Assembly (NCBI RefSeq): GCF_042688525.2
Contig: NZ_JBHWAB010000001.1
Location: 3,782,001-3,846,000 of the forward strand
Length of the DNA stretch: 64,000 nt
Direction: 5' to 3'
Origin: Haloimpatiens sp042688525
GTDB lineage: Bacteria > Bacillota > Clostridia > Clostridiales > Clostridiaceae
Shown: in pieces, positions 18,759 to 27,303 of the stretch
How positions within the stretch are numbered: position 1 is the first letter of the stretch
How the letters are laid out: each line of letters starts with the position of its first letter
Notes under the pieces: generated by a model
The model's database searches: none
Told to the model about the DNA's origin: nothing
The model's input: the letters and a program-made list of their open reading frames with translations, nothing else
Made by a program: the position numbers and the translations under genes

Positions 18759-18976
18759 TAAAAAAACTTTCCTATAAAGGAAAGTTAGAAAACATATCAA
18801 ATAAACTTTAGACATTATCCAAAGTAAATTTTACTTATATCTAATTCCCTTTCAGATCAGCTTTTCTTCTCTGTTAGGTTATTATTTTTTTATACAACAA
18901 ATATCTAAAGATTATTCTCTAAATATTTGAACGTAGATTATCACTAAGATAACCACTGATAAGTTATATAGTGATA
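18759..18976 (-). promoter_or_regulatory. Structured leader with terminator/antiterminator before the hyd operon
   Basis: From upstream to downstream on the minus strand: a nested hairpin (outer arms 18976-18969 and 18946-18939), a 14-bp hairpin with two G-U pairs (18929-18916 and 18911-18898), a CUAA...UUAG-closed segment (about 18876-18841), two mutually exclusive hairpins (18836-18822 versus 18825-18805), and an intrinsic terminator (arms 18786-18779 and 18772-18765, then U7). AAAGGGAAUUAG (18852-18841) can pair with CUAACUUUCCUUU (18788-18776), which includes the terminator's 5' arm. This is the layout of an attenuator or riboswitch. I do not recognise the class. Confidence 0.6.
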
Positions 18977-19055
18977 TATTATCATAAAAAATCAAAGTAT
19001 AAAAGTATTAAATATCATTTATAGTAGTCCAGATTTATTAACTTTAAAAGTTAAT

Positions 19056-20000
19056 TTATTTCACAAATTTATCCTCTACTACATCAGAATATTTTAATGA
19101 TTTTTTAATCAATTTTTTTTCAGAAAGCCACTCTATTACATCCTCAACCGTTTTCTTTGAAGGAATTTTAGCTTTAGTATACTTTGGTAATTTAATAGTA
19201 TCTTTTATATTTTTAGGAAAACCAAGTTCTTTTATAAGTACATCTACATATTTTTCTGTAGGTTCTTTTTCTAAATAACTTACAGCTTTATTGTAAGCAC
19301 GATAAAATGCTTTTATTTCTTCTTCATGTTTTTTAATATAATCTTCATTAAATATAACTACACCTATATTTAATCCTAGTTCTTCTGAACTACTCAAGAG
19401 CTTAGCACCTTGCTCTATTGAAAGTGTAGCAAGAGGATCTGGAAGAGTAGCTGCGTCTATTTTTTTATTTTTTAACATTTCTAATCTTACAGGTATTTGT
19501 GGTATTTCTATTTTTTTAACATCTTTTTCAGTCATATTATTTTCTTCTAATATTTTATCTGTATAATATTCTATTAAAGTATTTTTAGATATTCCTATGC
19601 TTTTATCTTTTAAATCCTTAACTGAATTTACGTTACCTACCATCTTAAAACTACCATTTGTTAATGATGTAGCTTTTATATTAAATCCACTATCATTGGA
19701 TAAAGTAGCTGTTAACAAATCATATATAGCTCCATTCATATTATTAGTATGAAGAGCACTATCTCTATCTTTTGCACTTCTAAATAGTTTTACATCTACA
19801 TCTATACCTTCTTGTTTAAAATATCCATTATTTTTTGCAATGATAACAGGAACTGAAGCATCACTTGGCATAACTGCTACTTTCATAGTTTTTGTACCAC
19901 TTATTGTCTTTTTCTCTTCACTTACCTGTTTTTTTGCACAACCAGTTATTGAAAATATAGTAATAATAGCTATTAAAAATGACATGCAAATTTTTTTCAT
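19056..20000 (-). CDS. SsuA/THI5-like ABC substrate-binding lipoprotein
   Basis: Exported lipoprotein of 314 residues: signal peptide with lipobox ITGC (Cys about residue 21), then a periplasmic-binding fold of the NMT1/THI5-like class (VAVMPSDASVPVIIAKNNGYFKQ, LKDKSIGISKNTLIEYY, AATLPDPLATLSIEQGAKLL). Relatives bind sulfonates, pyrimidine precursors of thiamine, or other small organics; the ligand here cannot be read from sequence. No permease or ATPase lies beside it, so it is an orphan. The start has AGGAGGAAATTA. A 19-base palindrome ends the gene at about 19035-19053. Confidence 0.85.
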   Translation of the reverse strand: MKKICMSFLIAIITIFSITGCAKKQVSEEKKTISGTKTMKVAVMPSDASVPVIIAKNNGYFKQEGIDVDVKLFRSAKDRDSALHTNNMNGAIYDLLTATLSNDSGFNIKATSLTNGSFKMVGNVNSVKDLKDKSIGISKNTLIEYYTDKILEENNMTEKDVKKIEIPQIPVRLEMLKNKKIDAATLPDPLATLSIEQGAKLLSSSEELGLNIGVVIFNEDYIKKHEEEIKAFYRAYNKAVSYLEKEPTEKYVDVLIKELGFPKNIKDTIKLPKYTKAKIPSKKTVEDVIEWLSEKKLIKKSLKYSDVVEDKFVK

Positions 20001-20102
20001 TTAATTTCCTCCTAATCAATTTAATTAAATATTAGTATTACCTAATATAAAATTATTAATGTTCTAACATATAGGATTGTATTAAATGAAATTAAGTTTT
20101 TC

Positions 20103-20140
20103 AACAAAAAGAACATTTATATTTTTTTGTTCATTTTGTT
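20103..20140. promoter_or_regulatory. Inverted repeat upstream of the SsuA-like gene
   Basis: Arms 20103-20115 and 20128-20140 (AACAAAAAGAACA against its complement, one mismatch) lie about 100 bases before the lipoprotein start, in a 212-base gap that otherwise shows nothing. Candidate operator only. Confidence 0.35.
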
Positions 20141-20212
20141 AATTTTATAACAATGATAAATATGCGCTTATATACTTCAAATTACACTACTTATACTTTA
20201 TAATATTATTTT

Positions 20213-20791
20213 TTATAAATCATTAAAAAATTCATTTGCCACTTCATATGCTTTCTTTAATATATCTTCTCTATCACAAATTTTCTCTTTATCAGTATTA
20301 GATACAAAAAAATTATATTTATAATTTGCATTTATCGCTTTAAAAAATAAATCCATTACAGGAATACACGCATTAAATTGATCTTTTTTATAAGGTGAAC
20401 CTCCAACACATAAAAACATACCAATTCTTTTTTTATTTCTATCAATAGAAGAATTCTTTAATTGATACTTACTTCCCCAATACATTTGACATCTATCAAT
20501 CATAATTTTTGTTAAACTACTTACAGTATTAAAATAAAGAGGAGAAGCAACTATTATTCCATCGCTATTATTAAAAGAATCATACAGCTGTTTCATATCA
20601 TCATTAATAGCACATTTTCCTGTTTTACCACAATAATTACATGCAGTACAAAGCGATATGTTTAAATCCTTTAAATATACTTTTTTAATTTCAACATCTT
20701 TATCTTTAAACACCTTTAATACATTATCTAATAATGTATCTGTATTTTTCATTTTTCTAGCACTTCCCATTATTGCTAACACATTCTTCAT
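20213..20791 (-). CDS. Flavodoxin-fold NAD(P)H-dependent oxidoreductase with Cys cluster
   Basis: Flavoprotein of 192 residues when started at the ATG at 20791, which has GGGGGG just upstream; the open frame runs further but without a ribosome site. It begins KNVLAIMGSARK (FMN phosphate loop). Residues around 48-60 contain CTACNYCGKTGKC, the compact cysteine motif found in iron-sulfur flavoproteins and multimeric flavodoxins. IIVASPLYFNTVSSLTKIMIDR is typical of the family. Likely an electron-transfer or quinone/nitro-reducing protein; the substrate is unknown. It follows the GGDEF gene by 34 bases. Confidence 0.85.
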   Translation of the reverse strand: MKNVLAIMGSARKMKNTDTLLDNVLKVFKDKDVEIKKVYLKDLNISLCTACNYCGKTGKCAINDDMKQLYDSFNNSDGIIVASPLYFNTVSSLTKIMIDRCQMYWGSKYQLKNSSIDRNKKRIGMFLCVGGSPYKKDQFNACIPVMDLFFKAINANYKYNFFVSNTDKEKICDREDILKKAYEVANEFFNDL

Positions 20792-20825
20792 TAAGTATTC
20801 CCCCCATAATAAGTTAAAAGAACTG

Positions 20826-22298
20826 TTACTTTCGGTCCTGTTTATACTCATACATTCTTTCATCAGCAATCCTAACTAATTCATTATAACTAGTAGTATC
20901 TTCATCAAATCTAGAAATCCCATAACTAAAACTGCACACAATTTTTTTCCCTTCAAACTCCAATGGATTATCTTTAAAACATATGACCAAATCCTCTAAT
21001 TTTTTTATTAAAGCTTGTAATTCTATATTTGAATATATTCCGATAAATTCATCTCCTCCAAATCTAGCTACAATATCAGAACAATCTATATATTCTTCAA
21101 GTCCATTTGCAAAAGTTTTTATTAATTTATCTCCTGCCAAATGTCCATAGTTATCGTTAACAAATTTTAATCTATTTAAATCAAATACTACTAGCAAAAA
21201 ATTTTTTTCGCATTTTGCAGCTAAATCAATATACTTATCAACTAATTCTTCAAAATACCTTCTGTTATAAAGATTAGTTAATTTATCATATCTAGATAAA
21301 TATATAGTTTTTTCATATAATTTATGGTTTGTAATAGCCATTGCAATTTGATTCCTAATATACTCCATAATTTCTATATCAGTTTCATCATATACATAGT
21401 TATTCCTACTATCCATGTTTACTAATCCATATAATCTGCCTTTTATGATAATAGGTGCACTAATACTAGACTCTACTTTAATTTCCTCTTTATTATATAA
21501 TATTTTAGGAAACATATCTTTAAGTATAGTTTGAATATCATTAATAATGACTGTTTTGTCTATTTGCCCTCTTGTTTTATGCCATATAAATGACTCTTTT
21601 AATTTTAAATTAAAATTTTTAGCTTTTTCAGAATCATACCCTATACATGATGCAATTGTTAGGTTTTCATTCTTATCTAAAGTTAATATACAAGCAAGAT
21701 CTGCATTATTTATTGATTTAAATGTCTTTTGTAAAATCAAATCAAGTAATTCATTTATATTATTTATTCTAAGTACTGCATGATTTATTTCTAACATAGC
21801 CTCTTTTATTTTTGATAATCTTCTTACTTTTTCTTCTGCTTCTTTTCTCTCGGTAATATCAATTATATTACCAACTATTCCTGAAATTTTACCATAGTTA
21901 TCAATAAAAACTGCTTTAGTAAATAATACATCTCTTAGTTCTTTATTTTTATATTTAACTTTAGCTTCGTATATTTGCTTACCGCCATTTCTTAACAACT
22001 CATTATCTGCTTTATAATATATATCTGCAAGTTTCTCATCATGAATATCATATACTCTAAAACCTATAATGTCTTCTTTTTTTATTCCTAAGTATTCTAC
22101 AAAAGCAGTATTACAATGTCTATAAATACCTTTTTCATCTTTAAAAAATATAGGATTAGGTATTGTATCTATAAGTGTTTGTAAAAATTTAAAATCATCA
22201 CATTCTATTATACTATCATTTTCTTTATTAGAAGTTTTGAAAAGTTGCCTGTTTTCTGTAAATTTAAGCAAAGATATAATCTTATCTAATACTGACAC
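20826..22298 (-). CDS. PAS-GAF-GGDEF diguanylate cyclase
   Basis: Signalling protein of 490 residues predicted to make cyclic di-GMP. PAS domain about 38-155 (LIDTIPNPIFFKDEKGIYRHCN, ending IVGNIIDITERK), GAF-like domain about 180-325, GGDEF domain about 335-490 with the intact active motif RFGGDEF. The position of the inhibitory RxxD site reads DCSD, so product feedback through the I-site is probably absent. No membrane segment is seen, so it is likely a cytosolic sensor. The start is a GTG at 22298 with AGGATAGG upstream. Confidence 0.92.
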   Translation of the reverse strand: MSVLDKIISLLKFTENRQLFKTSNKENDSIIECDDFKFLQTLIDTIPNPIFFKDEKGIYRHCNTAFVEYLGIKKEDIIGFRVYDIHDEKLADIYYKADNELLRNGGKQIYEAKVKYKNKELRDVLFTKAVFIDNYGKISGIVGNIIDITERKEAEEKVRRLSKIKEAMLEINHAVLRINNINELLDLILQKTFKSINNADLACILTLDKNENLTIASCIGYDSEKAKNFNLKLKESFIWHKTRGQIDKTVIINDIQTILKDMFPKILYNKEEIKVESSISAPIIIKGRLYGLVNMDSRNNYVYDETDIEIMEYIRNQIAMAITNHKLYEKTIYLSRYDKLTNLYNRRYFEELVDKYIDLAAKCEKNFLLVVFDLNRLKFVNDNYGHLAGDKLIKTFANGLEEYIDCSDIVARFGGDEFIGIYSNIELQALIKKLEDLVICFKDNPLEFEGKKIVCSFSYGISRFDEDTTSYNELVRIADERMYEYKQDRK

Positions 22299-22483
22299 AT
22301 TATTCCTATCCTTTCTATATGTTTATTATGTAGATACAAAATTGAATTTATTTTAAGGTTAGACAAAAGATGACATGTTCATACTATTAATATGAATTAT
22401 TTTTTGAAAGTTATACTTGCACATTAAAATTAAAATAATTGATATTTTTTTACTATAATTATGTGTGTATACATATGTAATAT

Positions 22484-22513
22484 ATTATACCATTACAGTA
22501 TTACAAATATCAA
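22484..22513 (-). promoter_or_regulatory. Promoter of the GGDEF gene with long leader
   Basis: TTGATA (22513-22508), 18-base spacer, TATAAT (22489-22484). This predicts an untranslated leader near 180 bases. The gap from 22299 to 22608 otherwise holds only a small dyad ATTTCA/TGAAAT (22528-22545) and no gene or riboswitch that I recognise. Confidence 0.65.
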
Positions 22514-22602
22514 ATTTCTTTATTATTTCATTTTTATGAAATAAAATGACAATTTGTAATTTATTTAACATATTTTAATAAAAAGCAAAAGTACATATTA
22601 CA

Positions 22603-22662
22603 TAAAAAAGCTAGTAACTAAAAAGTTACATAAAATTCTTTGTAACTCTCTAGTCACTAGCT
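22603..22662 (-). terminator. Intrinsic terminator of carAB
   Basis: A long interrupted stem between 22662 and 22609 (AGCTAGT, TAGT, AGTTACA segments with their complements) follows the carB stop by 15 bases and ends in T6 on the minus strand. Confidence 0.85.
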
Positions 22663-22676
22663 AATCAGTTATTTAA

Positions 22677-25600
22677 TTATTCTGCCATATTAAATACTTG
22701 TAATTCGTCATCATTAATATTCTTTTCCATAATATCTACAGCGGCTTTCACAGTATCTAGTGCAGTAAATATTTGAACATTACTTTCAATAGCTGTTCTT
22801 CTAATTTTAAATCCATCTCTTTCTGAATCATTTCCTTTAGTAGGGGTATTTATAACACAATCTACATTTCCACTTCTAATTACATCTAATATATTAGGGC
22901 TTCCATCTTTTATTTTATTAATTTCATCAGCTTCTATATTTTCATTTCTTAACAACTGTGTTGTTCCCTTTGTTGCCATAAACTTATAGCCTACCTTGCT
23001 AAATTCCTTCGCTATTTGTAAAAATTCAGCTTTATCATGTGAATTTATAGTTGCTAAAATAACTCCATTTTTGTTTGGTATTTTTCTCTTAGCTGCTACA
23101 AAACCTTTATATAATGCTTCTTCAAAAGTTTTTCCTACTCCAAGTACTTCTCCCGTTGATTTCATTTCAGGTCCTAAGCTTACTTCTACCCTTGGCAACT
23201 TTTCTGTTGAAAACACAGGAACCTTTACTGCTACTATATCTGCCTCTTTATATATTCCTTTTCCGTATCCTAAGTTTTTAAGTTTTTCTCCCATCATAAC
23301 TCTTGTTGCTAAATCTACTATTGGAACCTTACTTACTTTACTTATATAAGGTACTGTACGGCTAGCACGAGGATTAACTTCTATTACGTAAAGTTCCCCT
23401 TTAAATTCTATAAACTGAATATTTATCATACCTACTATTCCAATTTCAAGAGCTATTTTTTCAGTATACTCTAATATCTTTTGTTTTATTTTCTCACATA
23501 TATTTATACTAGGATAAATTGTTATACTGTCACCAGAGTGTACTCCTGCTCTTTCTAAATGTTCCATAATTCCAGGTATTAATATTTCTTCTCCATCACA
23601 TATAGCATCTACTTCAATCTCTCTTCCTGTTAAATATCTATCTATAAGAACAGGATTTTTCTTATCTCTTATAAATGCATCTTTTAAGTAATGTGCAAGT
23701 TCTTTTTCATCATGAGTAATTTCCATACCCTGTCCCCCTAATACATAGGAAGGTCTTACAAGTACAGGATATCCTAAATTTTGTGCTTCCTTTAGTCCTT
23801 CTTCTAAGTTCCACACACCTTTTCCTTTTGGTCTTCTTATATCTAATTTTTCTAAAAGTGCATCAAACTTCTCTCTATCCTCTGCTTCATCAATTTGTTC
23901 AGGACTTGTTCCAAGTATTGGTATATTCTTTTCTCCTAAGAACTTAGCTAATTTTATAGATGTTTGTCCTCCAAACTGTAATATAACCCCTTCTGGTTTT
24001 TCTTTTTCTATAATATTGAATACATCTTCTTCTGTTAAAGGTTCAAAATATAATTTATCAGATACATCAAAATCTGTACTTACTGTTTCTGGGTTATTAT
24101 TTACTATTATTGTTTCTATTCCTAATTTTCTAAGTGCTTTTACACTATGAACTGAAGCATAGTCGAATTCTATACCCTGTCCTATTCTTATAGGTCCTGA
24201 ACCTATTACCATTATTTTTCTCTTATCACTTACTTCTACTTCATCATATATATCATATGTTGAATAATAATATGGAGATAATGCTTCAAATTCTCCTCCA
24301 CAAGTATCAACCATCTTATATACTGGTTTTATATTCCATATTTTTCTTAATTCATATATAGTGTTTGGACTTACTTTTAAGAAATCTGCAACAGCTTTAT
24401 CAGAAAATCCTTTTTTCTTAAGTGTATAAACCCATTCTTTACTTAAATCATCTACAGTGGAATTCTTTAATTTTTCTTCTTCATCTACAATCCACTTAAT
24501 TTTATTTACAAAGAATCTATCTATACCAGTAATTTCTGATACTTTGTATACACTATATCCCCTTCTCAACATTTCAGCTAATACAAATATTCTTTCATCA
24601 TTAGGCACTTTAACGCTTTCTCTTAGTTCTCTTAAATCCATATTTGAAACTTTTGTGTGTTCTAATGAATACTTTCCTATCTCTAGCGAACGTATTCCTT
24701 TTAAGAATGCTGCTTCAAAGTTACTACCTATTGACATTATTTCTCCAGTTGCCATCATTTTAGTACCTAAGTTTCTATCCGCATGCTGAAATTTATCAAA
24801 AGGCCATTTAGGAATTTTTACAACTACATAATCTAATGATGGTTCAAAACAAGCATATGTTTTTTGTGTTACTGCATTCTTTATTTCATCCAATCCATAT
24901 CCTAATGATATCTTTGCCGCTACTTTCGCAATTGGATAACCTGTAGCTTTTGATGCTAACGCTGATGAACGACTTACTCTAGGATTAATTTCTATAACTG
25001 CATACTCAAAACTATCTGGATTAAGTGCAAATTGTACATTACATCCACCTTCTATTTCTATAGCATTTATTATATCTATAGATGCACTTCTAAGCATTTG
25101 GTATTCCTTATCAGATAAAGTTTGACTTGGAGCTACCACTATACTATCTCCAGTGTGTATTCCTACTGGATCTATATTTTCCATATTACATACAGTTATA
25201 CAGTTTCCGTAAGAATCCCTCATAACCTCATATTCAATTTCTTTCCAACCTTTTATACTCTTTTCAAGAAGAACTTGTCCAACCGGGCTTAATACAAGTC
25301 CACTTTCTAAAATTTCTACAAGCTCTTCTTCAGTTTCAGCTATTCCTCCACCTGTTCCCCCAAGTGTATATGCCGGTCTAACTATTACAGGATATCCAAT
25401 TTTATTTGCAAATTTTTTCCCTGCCTCTATCTCTGTAACTATTTCACTTTCTGTAACAGGTTGGTTAATATCTTTCATTACTTTTCTAAAGCTTTCCCTA
25501 TCTTCACCTTTTTTTATAGATTCTATTGAAGTTCCAATAACTCTAACATTATACTTATCTAATATACCTTTATCATATAATTCTACTGCTAAGTTTAATC

Positions 25601-25883
25601 CTGTTTGTCCTCCCATTCCAGCAAGTACGCTGTCTGGTCTCTCTTTCTCTATTACTTTCTCTACAAATTCTACTGTTAATGGTTCTATATATACTTTATC
25701 TGCAACTTCTTTATCTGTCATTATCGTTGCTGGATTACTATTTATTAAAACTACTTCCATTCCCTCTTCTTTTAAAGCTTCACAAGCTTGTGTTCCCGAA
25801 TAATCAAACTCTGCTGCTTGTCCTATAATTATAGGACCTGAGCCAATTACAAGTACTTTCTTTATATTATTATCCTTTCCCAT
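22677..25883 (-). CDS. carB: Carbamoyl-phosphate synthase large subunit
   Basis: Synthetase subunit that makes carbamoyl phosphate from bicarbonate, ammonia and two ATP, for pyrimidines and arginine. Two homologous halves are visible, each opening with a KKVLVIGSGPIIIGQ- or KIMVIGSGPIRIGQ-type motif and carrying ATP-grasp signatures (GGTGGGIAET; VRPSYVLGGQGM). The last 130 residues are the allosteric domain. I start it at the ATG at 25883 because AAGGAGGATACGT precedes it; a TTG six codons upstream would place that ribosome site inside the coding region. This gives 1068 residues, normal for the family. It follows carA by 39 bases. Confidence 0.97.
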   Translation of the reverse strand: MGKDNNIKKVLVIGSGPIIIGQAAEFDYSGTQACEALKEEGMEVVLINSNPATIMTDKEVADKVYIEPLTVEFVEKVIEKERPDSVLAGMGGQTGLNLAVELYDKGILDKYNVRVIGTSIESIKKGEDRESFRKVMKDINQPVTESEIVTEIEAGKKFANKIGYPVIVRPAYTLGGTGGGIAETEEELVEILESGLVLSPVGQVLLEKSIKGWKEIEYEVMRDSYGNCITVCNMENIDPVGIHTGDSIVVAPSQTLSDKEYQMLRSASIDIINAIEIEGGCNVQFALNPDSFEYAVIEINPRVSRSSALASKATGYPIAKVAAKISLGYGLDEIKNAVTQKTYACFEPSLDYVVVKIPKWPFDKFQHADRNLGTKMMATGEIMSIGSNFEAAFLKGIRSLEIGKYSLEHTKVSNMDLRELRESVKVPNDERIFVLAEMLRRGYSVYKVSEITGIDRFFVNKIKWIVDEEEKLKNSTVDDLSKEWVYTLKKKGFSDKAVADFLKVSPNTIYELRKIWNIKPVYKMVDTCGGEFEALSPYYYSTYDIYDEVEVSDKRKIMVIGSGPIRIGQGIEFDYASVHSVKALRKLGIETIIVNNNPETVSTDFDVSDKLYFEPLTEEDVFNIIEKEKPEGVILQFGGQTSIKLAKFLGEKNIPILGTSPEQIDEAEDREKFDALLEKLDIRRPKGKGVWNLEEGLKEAQNLGYPVLVRPSYVLGGQGMEITHDEKELAHYLKDAFIRDKKNPVLIDRYLTGREIEVDAICDGEEILIPGIMEHLERAGVHSGDSITIYPSINICEKIKQKILEYTEKIALEIGIVGMINIQFIEFKGELYVIEVNPRASRTVPYISKVSKVPIVDLATRVMMGEKLKNLGYGKGIYKEADIVAVKVPVFSTEKLPRVEVSLGPEMKSTGEVLGVGKTFEEALYKGFVAAKRKIPNKNGVILATINSHDKAEFLQIAKEFSKVGYKFMATKGTTQLLRNENIEADEINKIKDGSPNILDVIRSGNVDCVINTPTKGNDSERDGFKIRRTAIESNVQIFTALDTVKAAVDIMEKNINDDELQVFNMAE

Positions 25884-25922
25884 ACGTATCCTCCTTATCA
25901 AAACTTTTAGTAACTTACACTA

Positions 25923-26972
25923 TTATTCTGCTAGTTCAAGAAATCTATCAAAAATACCTATACTGTCTTTTGGTCCTGGACAAGCTTCAGGATGGAATTG
26001 CACACTAAATATTGGTAGTGTCTTATGTTTCATTCCTTCTATAGAATTATCATTAACACTTAAATGTGTAACTACCATGTTTTGTGGTAAATCTTTTACT
26101 ACGTATCCATGATTTTGAGATGTTATATGAACTCTATTTTCTTCCAAATCTTTTACGGGATGATTACATCCTCTGTGTCCAAACTTTAATTTTGTAGTAC
26201 TTCCTCCAAGAGTTAATGCCAAAAGCTGATGACCTAAACATATTCCAACTATAGGTTTTTTACCTACTAATTGTTTAATTGTCTCAACTACTTCTGGTAG
26301 ATCTTCTGGATCTCCAGGTCCATTTGATAAAAATATTAAATCTGGATTTTCTTTTAATATTTCATCTGCTTTTGTATACGCTGGAAATACTGTTAGTTTG
26401 CAATCTCTTTCCTTAAATGATCGTATAATATTTTGTTTTATACCAAAATCCATAACAGCAACGTGTTTTCCATTACCTTCTATTCTGTATACATCTTTTG
26501 TTGTAACATTTTTTACAGCTTCCTTATTGTGAAATGCATTAAATTTTTCTTCAATTTCATTCTTTGTAAGTTCTTTTAAAGTAATTATTCCTTTCATTGT
26601 TCCATTATTTCTTAATATTTTTGTTAATGCCCTTGTATCAATACCTTCTAATCCAACTATTTTATTTTGCTTTAGGTATTGCTCTAATTTCATTTCACAT
26701 CTCCAGTTATTTGGACAGTCAGCTTTTTCTCTCACTATAAATCCTTTTACTTTTGGATTTCTTGACTCTAAATCTTCTAAGTTAACTCCATAATTTCCTA
26801 TAAGAGGATATGTCATTGTTACTATTTGACCATAATAAGATGGGTCAGTTAAAATTTCTTGATATCCTGTCATTCCTGTATTAAAAACAACTTCTCCAAC
26901 ACTTTCTTCTAAATATCCAAATGCAAATCCATCAAATGTTACTCCATTTTCTAATATTAATCGCGCTTTCAT
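25923..26972 (-). CDS. carA: Carbamoyl-phosphate synthase small (glutaminase) subunit
   Basis: Class I glutamine amidotransferase subunit that supplies ammonia to CarB, 349 residues. The N-terminal CarA domain starts ARLILENGVTFDGFAFG. The amidotransferase domain has the nucleophile in VGICLGHQLLAL and the His/Glu pair in VQFHPEACPGP. The ATG at 26972 has GAGGAGGTTAAAAT, which lies right after the U-tract of an attenuator hairpin, so readthrough of that hairpin controls it. Confidence 0.97.
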   Translation of the reverse strand: MKARLILENGVTFDGFAFGYLEESVGEVVFNTGMTGYQEILTDPSYYGQIVTMTYPLIGNYGVNLEDLESRNPKVKGFIVREKADCPNNWRCEMKLEQYLKQNKIVGLEGIDTRALTKILRNNGTMKGIITLKELTKNEIEEKFNAFHNKEAVKNVTTKDVYRIEGNGKHVAVMDFGIKQNIIRSFKERDCKLTVFPAYTKADEILKENPDLIFLSNGPGDPEDLPEVVETIKQLVGKKPIVGICLGHQLLALTLGGSTTKLKFGHRGCNHPVKDLEENRVHITSQNHGYVVKDLPQNMVVTHLSVNDNSIEGMKHKTLPIFSVQFHPEACPGPKDSIGIFDRFLELAE

Positions 26973-26989
26973 ATTTTAACCTCCTCATG

Positions 26990-27037
26990 AAAAAAAAGGA
27001 TAGCAAAAGAATCGATTATTCAATTCCTCTACTACCC
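26990..27037 (-). terminator. Attenuator terminator in the carAB leader
   Basis: Arms 27037-27023 and 27012-26998 pair along 15 bp (with G-U pairs) around a 10-base loop and are followed by U8, just before the carA ribosome site. The stop codon of the leader ORF (27018-27016) lies in the loop, so a ribosome finishing the ORF would prevent folding. Confidence 0.85.
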
Positions 27038-27162
27038 TTATATTTATCATTATTATTAACTAAACCAAAAAATACATTTACTAAAATATCTTCATTGAAA
27101 ATATTTTGTTTTTTTGAAGTATTCATTTGTAGATTTGTATGGCAAAAAGACCAAACCATCAT
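27016..27162 (-). CDS. 48-codon leader ORF of carAB
   Basis: A short frame with a near-ideal ribosome site (AAAGGAGGAAAT) starts ATGATG and ends in the loop of the attenuator. The peptide begins MMVWSFCHTNLQMNTS and ends KGSRGIE. It has no run of identical regulatory codons, no signal peptide and no motif I know. Its ribosome site directly abuts a PyrR-type hairpin. I infer that its translation, rather than its product, may be what matters: translating ribosomes would keep the terminator open. It could also be a chance frame, but the ribosome site and geometry argue otherwise. Confidence 0.55.
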   Translation of the reverse strand: MMVWSFCHTNLQMNTSKKQNIFNEDILVNVFFGLVNNNDKYKGSRGIE

Positions 27163-27174
27163 ATTTCCTCCTTT

Positions 27175-27192
27175 CTGGCCTCACAGGACCAA
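27175..27192 (-). promoter_or_regulatory. PyrR-type RNA-binding hairpin
   Basis: On the minus strand UUGGUCCUGUGAGGCCAG folds as UGGUCC/GGCCA with a bulged U and loop UGUGA. It carries the UCCNGNGAGG core typical of PyrR-binding loops in Firmicute pyr leaders. It ends one base before the AAAGGAGG of the leader ORF, so bound PyrR could block that ribosome site. The pyrR gene is not in the window. Confidence 0.7.
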
Positions 27193-27239
27193 GTTAAAGT
27201 ATTTATGCTTTGGTAAAGTTTCATTATTTATTTTTAATT

Positions 27240-27268
27240 ATTGTACTCTATCTTTGTACATATGTCAA
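27240..27268 (-). promoter_or_regulatory. Promoter of the carAB transcript
   Basis: TTGACA (27268-27263), 17-base spacer, TACAAT (27245-27240), located just past the metH stop codon. The start near 27233 gives a leader of about 260 bases. Confidence 0.85.
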
Positions 27269-27303
27269 CTTTATACTTTTTACTTTGACTTTTATCTACA
27301 AAA

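Noticed and set aside
18776..18880. TPP riboswitch call for the hyd leader
   Set aside because: Only CUGAUCUG and UGGAUAAUG resemble the TPP aptamer, they are in the wrong relative positions, and the CUGAGA core and P1 are missing.
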